Origin: Candidatus Microgenomatus auricola | GTDB taxonomy: Bacteria; Patescibacteriota; Patescibacteriia; UBA9570; XYC2-FULL-38-9 | Assembly (NCBI GenBank): GCA_005239655.1 | Contig: SBBP01000151.1 | Location: forward strand, 1-5,915 | Length of the DNA: 5,915 nucleotides | Reading direction: 5' to 3' | In this document: positions 1 to 4,304 of the stretch, piece by piece | Numbering within the stretch: position 1 is the first letter of the stretch | How the letters are laid out: each line of letters begins with the position of its first letter | Made by a program: the position numbers and the translations under genes | Notes under the pieces: generated by a model | Databases searched by the model: none | Told to the model about the DNA's origin: nothing | What the model saw: only the letters and a program-made list of their open reading frames with translations

Positions 1-474
1 CTGGTTGTGATTCTCGATGCTGACAAAGAAGGATTTTTGCGTTCTGAAACGTCGCTGATCCAGACGATGGGACGTGCAGCGCGGCATGTGGAAGGTGCCG
101 TGATCATGTATGCGGACGTCATCACCGGATCGATGCAGCGAGCAATCGATGAAGTTAATCGTCGCAGGATTGTTCAGGAGGAGTACAATCGCCAGCACGA
201 CATCACGCCACAATCCATCGCAAAACGCATTCGCGACGATCGGTTAGCAGGACAGAAACAGGAAGAACAGGTGGTGAATACCGCGCTCGATGCTGCAAAG
301 GACTTGAACACGGAAGACCTGAAGTATTTGATAGACGACCTGCAAAAGCAGATGAAGAGTGCAGCAGAGAATCTTGAATTCGAACGCGCGGCAGCTCTGC
401 GCGATCAGATTGCGATGCTCATGGAGGCGTCGGCCGACCCGTTGCTTGGGAGAAAAAAACGAAAGAAAAAATAG
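1..474 (+). CDS. uvrB: UvrABC system protein B, C-terminal part (5' end outside window)
   Basis: This is the last 157 residues of UvrB, the damage-verifying helicase-like subunit of nucleotide excision repair. UvrB is loaded by UvrA and recruits UvrC for incision. The frame is open from base 1, so the gene is cut by the window edge; full-length UvrB is about 670 residues. Visible residues 5-29 carry the [11 protein letters not shown] block and helicase motif VI (QTMGRAAR). They are followed by the family-typical stretch with YADVITGSM, an RRR-x-x-Q segment and the HDITP block. A C-terminal UVR domain (about residues 107-142, with [12 protein letters not shown]), which in this family contacts UvrC, follows. 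The protein ends in a very basic tail (GRKKRKKK). The stop is TAG at 472-474, one base before the next gene, so the two are probably co-transcribed and translationally coupled. The family assignment is certain; the tail length is not unusual. Confidence 0.97.
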   Translation: MVVILDADKEGFLRSETSLIQTMGRAARHVEGAVIMYADVITGSMQRAIDEVNRRRIVQEEYNRQHDITPQSIAKRIRDDRLAGQKQEEQVVNTALDAAKDLNTEDLKYLIDDLQKQMKSAAENLEFERAAALRDQIAMLMEASADPLLGRKKRKKK

Positions 475-475
475 C

Positions 476-874
476 ATGAAAACCGTTCTCACATTTGGTA
501 CATTCGATGTGTTTCATCCCGGACATGAGTTTTTTTTGCGTGAAGCGAAAAAACACGGAGACCGACTGGTGGTGATTGTTGCGCGTGATAAAAATGTTGA
601 ACGCATCAAAGGCCGCGCTCCGCATGATGATGAACAGAAGCGGCTGCACAACGTACACGCGTTCGAAGCTGTTGATGACGCGCGCCTCGGCTACCAAGAA
701 TGGAGCGACCGCCTGCGCGTGTTAAGTGATGTCGCGCCAGACGTGATTTGTGTAGGGTATGATCAACGTGCGCAGTTGCCAGACGGACCGTGGAGCGTTG
801 TGCGCCTGGAAGCACTGGAGCCAGCGAAGTATAAAAGTTCACTGTTGAGGCCGCGTGCAACGGATAAAAAATGA
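476..874 (+). CDS. RibL/TagD-type nucleotidyltransferase (likely FAD synthase or cytidylyltransferase)
   Basis: This is a 132-residue single-domain HxGH nucleotidyltransferase, a family that transfers an AMP or CMP group from a nucleotide triphosphate to a phosphorylated substrate. GTFDVFHPGH at residues 8-17 contains the signature HPGH (14-17). The AKKHGDRLVVIVARD segment (24-38) and VGYDQ (93-97) resemble archaeal RibL-type FAD synthase more than the glycerol-3-phosphate cytidylyltransferase TagD. The TagD-type RTEGISTT motif is absent, and KYKSSLLR (118-125) sits in its place. FMN adenylylation to FAD is therefore the best guess, but CTP-dependent substrates are not excluded. I chose the ATG at 476 because a longer in-frame extension would run far into uvrB, and the conserved fold begins at once after this start. 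It follows the uvrB stop by one base and has only a purine-rich A tract as a possible ribosome site, which suggests coupling to uvrB. The coding strand contains a run of eight T (530-537). Confidence 0.85.
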   Translation: MKTVLTFGTFDVFHPGHEFFLREAKKHGDRLVVIVARDKNVERIKGRAPHDDEQKRLHNVHAFEAVDDARLGYQEWSDRLRVLSDVAPDVICVGYDQRAQLPDGPWSVVRLEALEPAKYKSSLLRPRATDKK

Positions 875-905
875 CTCGATGAACGCATGCCACCCCTGTC
901 AACCC

Positions 906-934
906 TTGCCAAACGATAAGCGCCATGGTACTCT
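906..934 (+). promoter_or_regulatory. Candidate sigma-70-type promoter for rpsT
   Basis: TTGCCA (906-911) is followed after 17 bases by TACTCT (929-934), which is preceded by TGG, so it has the extended -10 form. Transcription would start near 940 and give a leader of roughly 30 bases before rpsT. An alternative -10 (CATAAT at 948-953) lacks a good -35 partner. This rests on motif matching only. There is no obvious terminator after the upstream gene, so read-through from uvrB is possible. Confidence 0.45.
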
Positions 935-972
935 CCCTTCCGCTTTACATAATGGGTATTCATTGAATCACA

Positions 973-1233
973 ATGCCGAATAAAGATGCTGCCAAGAAAG
1001 CACTGCGACAGGCGCAAAAATGCACGGTCCGCAACTTGGCAAAGAAACGTAAAATCAAAGAGTTGGTGAAAGCTTCTCTGAAAGCGATCGAATCGAAATC
1101 GAACGACGCTCAGGCGACTGTTGTTGCTGCAGCCAAGGCGCTGGACAAAGCCGCAAAAACCAACACCATTCACCGCAACCGTGCGGCACGGTTCAAGTCA
1201 CGATTGCAGCGCAAGCTCAACGCCATGCGATAA
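973..1233 (+). CDS. rpsT: 30S ribosomal protein S20 (bS20)
   Basis: This 86-residue protein is very rich in Lys, Ala and Arg and matches bS20 over its whole length; the E. coli protein is 87 residues. bS20 is a helical-bundle protein that binds 16S rRNA early in assembly of the small subunit. The MPNKDAAKKALRQ start, the RNLAKKRKIKELVKA central helix and the C-terminal IHRNRAARFKSRLQRKLNA block (residues 67-85) are the family hallmarks. The ATG at 973 is preceded by ATTGAATCACA, with no Shine-Dalgarno match. That is tolerable for this family, since E. coli rpsT also has a weak start and is autoregulated at translation; whether that applies here is unknown. It is convergent with holA, with four bases between the two stop codons. 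Confidence 0.96.
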   Translation: MPNKDAAKKALRQAQKCTVRNLAKKRKIKELVKASLKAIESKSNDAQATVVAAAKALDKAAKTNTIHRNRAARFKSRLQRKLNAMR

Positions 1234-1237
1234 CCGT

Positions 1238-2149
1238 TTAGGAACAGGCTTCGACGAGCAGAAGATCGAGTAAGATGCGCGTGTCTGTCACGCGCGTTTT
1301 TGTTTTTTGGTCGATTTCGAGGACGCGCCACACCAAACCAGCCAGTTGATCCGCAGAGAAGCGGCGCGATTGTGCGAGGCACTTTTTTAAGGCGTACGGA
1401 TGCATTGTGAGACCCCTCCCATTCGTTTTTTTGACTTTCACCAGTGCGGCGAGGTGTCGGCCGAGCATGGTGAGCACGTACTGTTCGTTGGCTCCGCTCT
1501 CGATCTGTTCATTCAAGAGTCGAGAGGCCTCTTTGAGGTTTCGATTCCCCAACGCGTCCGTGAGGTGAAAAATATTTTCATCGAGTGATGCGCTGACAAA
1601 CTGTTGAACGTTCTCGAGCGTCACATGGCTGTTGAAGTGGATGAGTTTGTTGAGCTCGTTATGGAGTCGCCACAGGTCCGTGCCAACAGAAGCCGCGAGG
1701 TATTCCACCGCATCAGGAGCAATGGTGGCATTGGCGCTCTGGCAGGTGTTCTGAATGAAAGTGCGCAACTGAACAGGAGTGAGTTCGTTATACTCCTCCA
1801 CTTTGTCTGATTTCAACAGCTGCTTGAACAGCAGATTGTTCTTACGCGGCGGCTCGCCGGCTGTCACGCAAAAGATTGTATCCGCATCAACGTGTGTCAG
1901 CTCGGCGTGCAACGTTTCCTGCTGTTCTGCAGTGAGCTCCCACACGTTTTCCAACAGCACAAACCGCTTCTGTGCGAACAGCCCCGCGGTTTTGAGTTGT
2001 GTATGCAGTGTGGCGATATCAAAATCAGCCCCATCCATTCGCAGGGTGTTCAAACCGTGTGAGTCGAATTTTGTGCGAAACGCATCCTTAAGCACGTTCG
2101 CTCGCTCGTGGATGCGATAGCTATCGTTGCCGTGGAGGAACAAAATCAT
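1238..2149 (-). CDS. holA: DNA polymerase III, delta subunit
   Basis: This 303-residue protein is the delta subunit of the replicative clamp loader, which opens the beta sliding clamp. Most homologues have 320-345 residues, so it is slightly short. FLHGNDSYRIHERANVL (residues 4-20) is the degenerate P-loop region typical of delta, with no GKT, consistent with loss of ATP binding. FVLLENVWEL (63-72) and the TIFCVTAGEPPRKN region (91-104) complete the N-terminal domain. VGTDLWRLHNELNKLI (155-170), the DENIFHLTDALGNRN block (190-204) and the C-terminal collar helices (about 207-300, with the HPYALKK stretch at 250) follow the family order. The ATG at 2147-2149 opens directly into the conserved first strand. 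No Shine-Dalgarno sequence precedes it, and the best promoter would give an almost leaderless mRNA. The 3' end overlaps the rpsT terminator on the opposite strand. Confidence 0.92.
   Translation of the reverse strand: MILFLHGNDSYRIHERANVLKDAFRTKFDSHGLNTLRMDGADFDIATLHTQLKTAGLFAQKRFVLLENVWELTAEQQETLHAELTHVDADTIFCVTAGEPPRKNNLLFKQLLKSDKVEEYNELTPVQLRTFIQNTCQSANATIAPDAVEYLAASVGTDLWRLHNELNKLIHFNSHVTLENVQQFVSASLDENIFHLTDALGNRNLKEASRLLNEQIESGANEQYVLTMLGRHLAALVKVKKTNGRGLTMHPYALKKCLAQSRRFSADQLAGLVWRVLEIDQKTKTRVTDTRILLDLLLVEACS
1277..1308 (+). terminator. Intrinsic terminator of rpsT, embedded in holA
   Basis: A perfect 7-bp stem (GCGCGTG at 1277-1283, CACGCGC at 1289-1295) with the five-base loop TCTGT is followed by a G and a T-rich tract (five T, G, six T; 1297-1308). 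It begins 44 bases after the rpsT stop and lies wholly inside the coding region of the opposite-strand holA gene, in the codons for about residues 281-291. On the other strand there is no U tract, so it acts only on rightward transcription. Confidence 0.88.
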
Positions 2150-2158
2150 AGGAAATTC

Positions 2159-2187
2159 ATTGTGCCATACGATTTCTGCTACAGCAA
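2159..2187 (-). promoter_or_regulatory. Candidate holA promoter (near-leaderless)
   Basis: On the minus strand TTGCTG (complement of 2182-2187) and CACAAT (complement of 2159-2164) are separated by 17 bases, and CACAAT is preceded by TGG, an extended -10 feature. Transcription would begin around 2150-2153, only a few bases from the holA ATG. CACAAT matches the -10 consensus at four of six positions, so the support is modest. Confidence 0.35.
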
Positions 2188-2199
2188 CCCCGCACAGAC

Positions 2200-2208
2200 T
2201 GCTATACT
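2200..2208 (+). promoter_or_regulatory. Extended -10 promoter for the 120-residue protein gene
   Basis: TGCTATACT (2200-2208) is an extended -10 element: a TGn followed by TATACT, five of six matches to consensus. No good -35 lies 16-18 bases upstream, which is common for extended -10 promoters. The predicted start, near 2215, leaves a leader of about 19 bases with no Shine-Dalgarno sequence before the ATG at 2234. It shares the 84-base divergent region with holA. Confidence 0.55.
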
Positions 2209-2233
2209 GTAACTATCTTAACCTTACTATTCT

Positions 2234-2596
2234 ATGGGTACACATCCAACGAATCGAAAACACACCGTCGACACCAAACACCACAAACCACGGCCAGAAG
2301 ACCTCAGCATTGTTGAAGTGCGCGGAGTCAGCGTCCTTGCACACCGCGATGAATTGCTCCAGCTCGCACAGAATCATATTGAGCAGTACCGCAACCCAGG
2401 CGACGTCGTACACTGTGATGACCAAGGCGACACCGTCACCTACCGTTTAGCCGAGAAAAATTTGTCACTGTCGCTGGCAAAGCGTATTGCTGCGGCATAT
2501 AAAGGAAATCATCCCGAGATGACTGTTCGGAATCCAGAACGGAATGAATTTTATCGGATTGATGTTGTCCTGCAACCGACGAAGAAGTTCGAGTAA
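2234..2596 (+). CDS. Conserved-looking protein of unknown function, 120 residues
   Basis: I do not recognise this protein with certainty. The first 20 or so residues are polar and rich in His, Lys and Thr, with no signal peptide or membrane segment, so it is probably cytoplasmic. Residues 27-120 look like a compact alpha/beta domain: a strand and helix with VRGVSVLAHRDELLQLAQNH, then GDTVTYRLAE, then SLSLAKRIAAAYKGNHPEM (about 75-95), then a final strand (FYRIDVVLQ). The order of an HRDELL-type helix, a short beta pair, an LAKRI-x-x-AYKG helix and a closing strand faintly recalls the C-terminal domain of BCAM0308/NMD3-like proteins. Here the zinc-ribbon cysteines are missing; this is a tentative resemblance from memory only. 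An extended -10 promoter lies upstream and there is no Shine-Dalgarno. Composition matches the housekeeping flanks, so it belongs to the host side. Its TAA overlaps the T tract of the convergent terminator. Confidence 0.75.
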   Translation: MGTHPTNRKHTVDTKHHKPRPEDLSIVEVRGVSVLAHRDELLQLAQNHIEQYRNPGDVVHCDDQGDTVTYRLAEKNLSLSLAKRIAAAYKGNHPEMTVRNPERNEFYRIDVVLQPTKKFE

Positions 2597-2627
2597 AAAA
2601 AGAGCCGAACGTCCTCCGTCGTTCGGC
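2595..2627 (-). terminator. Intrinsic terminator of the CotH-like lipoprotein gene
   Basis: A perfect 8-bp stem (GCCGAACG at 2604-2611, CGTTCGGC at 2620-2627) with an eight-base loop is followed on the minus strand by TCTTTTTTT (2595-2603). Leftward transcripts from the lipoprotein gene, whose stop is 24 bases away, would end here. The plus strand has no T tract after the hairpin, so it does not obviously terminate the rightward gene. The run of seven A on the plus strand begins in that gene's own TAA stop. Confidence 0.88.
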
Positions 2628-2650
2628 GCAGGCATGGTAGCGCGTTGCCG

Positions 2651-4150
2651 CTACAACCAGCCGGTGTCGGAGCCGCCGCACGGCGACGGACTGCCTGACG
2701 GTGACGGGCTTTCTGTCGCCTCGCCGCCGCCGTCCGGCACGGCCTTCCCCTCGGCGTCTGTTACCTCGCCACTGTCCGGCGTGGCTTCCTCGGCGTCGAG
2801 GCACTCGAGGATTGCGTTGAGCTCCGCGCGGAGGGTTTCTGGACGCTCGCTGTAGTACTGGGCGACGTCTTCACAGGCGTCGTCATCGGGCTCGCGTGCC
2901 AGGCCGAGGCTGTCGAGCGTTCCGCACCGCTCCTCGACGATCGTCTCGACGACGTTGAGCTCCTCGAACCGATCGACCATCTCGAAGCAGGTCTCGACGC
3001 TCAGGCGCCGACACGCCTCGTCGTATTGGCAGGCGACCGGAAGGTAGGCCCATCCGTCGAAGGTGACGCCGGTGTGCCACGGGTGGTCCGCGCTGATGTC
3101 TGTGCTGTAGGGCAGGTACATCAGCTTGCCGTCCTCGCGGATGACGATCACCACGTTGTTGGTACCGTGGATCCAGTCATCGCCCGTGCCCGTGAGGGCC
3201 GAGAGACACTGGTTTCGGAACACCATGTTCCAGTCGATCACCGAGCTGGTGGCCGCCATGAAGCCGTCGGTCATGGGAACGGCCTGGACCGCTTCGACGA
3301 TGCTCTGAAGGGCGTCGTCGTTGCAGTCGTCGTCGTTTGTCCACTGGCACTCGCCCTCGTACCAGTCGGCGAACGGGTCGCCGTATCCTTCCCACACGTA
3401 GACCGCCTCGGGCAGTACGCTCCCGAAGAACTCGTCCTTGTAGGGTTGGACCATGACGTGCGTGGCCCACGTTCCTTCGCCGTACTCCGTGTCCCACACA
3501 TTGCTGTGCGTTTCCACGAATCGGGTCTGAGGCGCGGGGTAGCCCATCGCTCGCCAGATCGCGAGTGCAGTCGGCTCGCGGATGACGGTCGCGTTCGCCT
3601 GCCCGTTGTTGAGGCGCAGGTGCTCCGTGCCGTCGCTGAACTTCAGACCGTCCACGAACTCGTCCGTGTCGATCTTGAAGTTCGGGATGTCGGCCCAGGG
3701 CATGTAGCTCGACTGGCCGACGAGCGACACTTCGACCTTGCCGCTGTCGGCGCAGGTCGTGGATTCGACCGGAACGATGCGGATGTTATCCGCGTAGGTC
3801 GGGCAGTTGTTCGACTCGTCTGCGAGGTCGTAGACTCCCCAGTCGTAGTCGAATCCAGCGACGCACCCCATCGAGTCAGCGAGCTCTCGCTGCTCCGGCG
3901 ACACCTCGATGTAGAAGAGGTGGCCGTCCGCCCCCCACAGATCGATCGGCAGCTCGTTGAGGCTGACGACCGAATCGCAGTCCGGCAGGTTGGAGATGTA
4001 GACGACGTCCGTGTCCTCCGTGTCGATCGCGTCGTCGTCTCCTCCCTGGACGACGTAGGTGTAGTAGTTGTTGATGACCGGCTCGCTGTTGCAGCCGGCG
4101 AGAAGGCCGGCGAGAAGAACGAGGAGCACGATAGCCAGGTTCGGGCGCAT
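2651..4150 (-). CDS. CotH-kinase-like lipoprotein, cysteine-rich
   Basis: This is a 499-residue predicted lipoprotein. Residues 1-20 form a type II signal peptide (hydrophobic core from residue 5, lipobox LAGC with Cys20), so the mature protein is anchored outside the cytoplasm. An acidic linker follows (about 36-48, GGDDDAIDTEDTD). The core resembles the CotH family, secreted atypical kinases named after the Bacillus spore-coat protein. The resemblance covers LRLNNGQANATVIREPTALAIW (178-199), YPAPQTRFVE (204-213), HVMVQPYKDEFF (231-242), an Asp/Asn block GDDWIHGTNN (323-332) and LPYSTDIS (346-353). Asp324 or Asp325 and Asp351, 26-27 residues apart, are the likely counterparts of the CotH catalytic and metal-binding aspartates. 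The usual first Asp of the PWDLD-type motif is Ser349 here. Fourteen further cysteines suggest disulfides. The tail (about 452-499) is rich in Glu, Ser, Pro and Gly. The start at 4150 is fixed by GGGAGGGG upstream and by the signal peptide. There are only 6 lysines in 499 residues, unlike the neighbours. Kinase activity is inferred, not shown. Confidence 0.82.
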   Translation of the reverse strand: MRPNLAIVLLVLLAGLLAGCNSEPVINNYYTYVVQGGDDDAIDTEDTDVVYISNLPDCDSVVSLNELPIDLWGADGHLFYIEVSPEQRELADSMGCVAGFDYDWGVYDLADESNNCPTYADNIRIVPVESTTCADSGKVEVSLVGQSSYMPWADIPNFKIDTDEFVDGLKFSDGTEHLRLNNGQANATVIREPTALAIWRAMGYPAPQTRFVETHSNVWDTEYGEGTWATHVMVQPYKDEFFGSVLPEAVYVWEGYGDPFADWYEGECQWTNDDDCNDDALQSIVEAVQAVPMTDGFMAATSSVIDWNMVFRNQCLSALTGTGDDWIHGTNNVVIVIREDGKLMYLPYSTDISADHPWHTGVTFDGWAYLPVACQYDEACRRLSVETCFEMVDRFEELNVVETIVEERCGTLDSLGLAREPDDDACEDVAQYYSERPETLRAELNAILECLDAEEATPDSGEVTDAEGKAVPDGGGEATESPSPSGSPSPCGGSDTGWL

Positions 4151-4153
4151 GAT

Positions 4154-4161
4154 CCCCTCCC
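4154..4161 (-). promoter_or_regulatory. Strong Shine-Dalgarno of the lipoprotein gene
   Basis: The minus strand reads GGGAGGGG three bases before the ATG at 4148-4150. It settles the start at 4150 over the longer open frame that reaches back to 4378 inside polA. It is the only canonical ribosome binding site among the starts visible in this window. Confidence 0.85.
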
Positions 4162-4167
4162 ATGAGT

Positions 4168-4187
4168 GAGCTGTGGTTGTGCAGCTC
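4168..4187 (-). promoter_or_regulatory. Hairpin / inverted repeat in the lipoprotein leader
   Basis: A perfect inverted repeat, GAGCTG (4168-4173) and CAGCTC (4182-4187), with an eight-base centre lies six bases upstream of the Shine-Dalgarno. A second small repeat, GTGCG/CGCAC with a five-base centre (4195-4209), lies just beyond. They could form RNA hairpins near the ribosome site or serve as an operator. Nothing in the sequence decides between these, and the second is short enough to be chance. Confidence 0.35.
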
Positions 4188-4225
4188 TGCGTGCGTGCGG
4201 CAGTCGCACGAACACAGGGATGCGC

Positions 4226-4233
4226 ATATATAA
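4226..4233 (-). promoter_or_regulatory. Candidate -10 element for the lipoprotein gene
   Basis: The minus strand reads GTTATATATG here, the only AT-rich TATAAT-like stretch in the 154-base gap between polA and the lipoprotein gene. It would give a leader of about 70 bases holding the hairpins at 4168-4209. No convincing -35 was found at 16-18 bases, so the call is weak. Confidence 0.3.
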
Positions 4234-4264
4234 CGCCTGTACAGATGAAACGTTGCACCAAAAC

Positions 4265-4284
4265 CACCGGAATGTTTCCCGGTG
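4265..4284 (-). terminator. Possible weak terminator or attenuator after polA
   Basis: On the minus strand an 8-bp stem with one G-U pair and the loop AACA (CACCGGGA and TTCCGGTG) lies 20 bases after the polA stop and is followed by GTTTTGG, a short T tract. An alternative 8-bp pairing, AAAACCAC (4299-4306) with GTGGTTTT (4260-4267), overlaps its base and is mutually exclusive with it. Termination is probably incomplete, so polA transcripts may read into the lipoprotein gene. Confidence 0.4.
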
Positions 4285-4304
4285 TTCTACTGGATTCTGT
4301 GGTT

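Larger units (their letters stand above)
2628..4210. other. Compositionally atypical segment, probable horizontal acquisition
   Basis: Hand counts on 60-base lines give about 62-72% GC here (lines starting 2881, 3301, 3721), against 38-52% on several flanking lines (1741, 2341, 5281), though one holA line (1441) reaches 63%. The single gene inside is lysine-poor and Asp-rich and has a strong Shine-Dalgarno, unlike the neighbours. The boundaries are estimates. No integrase, transposase, terminal inverted repeat or clear target-site duplication was found. Confidence 0.5.

Noticed and set aside
359..475. An upstream in-frame ATG for the nucleotidyltransferase, inside uvrB
   Set aside because: The extra 39 residues are out-of-frame uvrB sequence, and the conserved fold starts at 476.
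874..910. TTGACA on the minus strand near 895-900 as a promoter antisense to the nucleotidyltransferase gene
   Set aside because: The sequence 17 bases downstream (TCGAGT) is not a credible -10, and no gene follows in that direction.
1177..1193. AACCGTG/CACGGTT hairpin inside rpsT as a holA terminator
   Set aside because: On the minus strand the nearest T tract is about 18 bases away, too far for an intrinsic terminator. The repeat may follow from Arg/Ala codons.
3026..4165. A 379-codon open frame on the plus strand opposite the lipoprotein gene
   Set aside because: It mirrors the GC-rich minus-strand gene. The product is an Arg/Val/Asp-rich string without recognisable domains, and the minus strand has a signal peptide, ribosome site and terminator.
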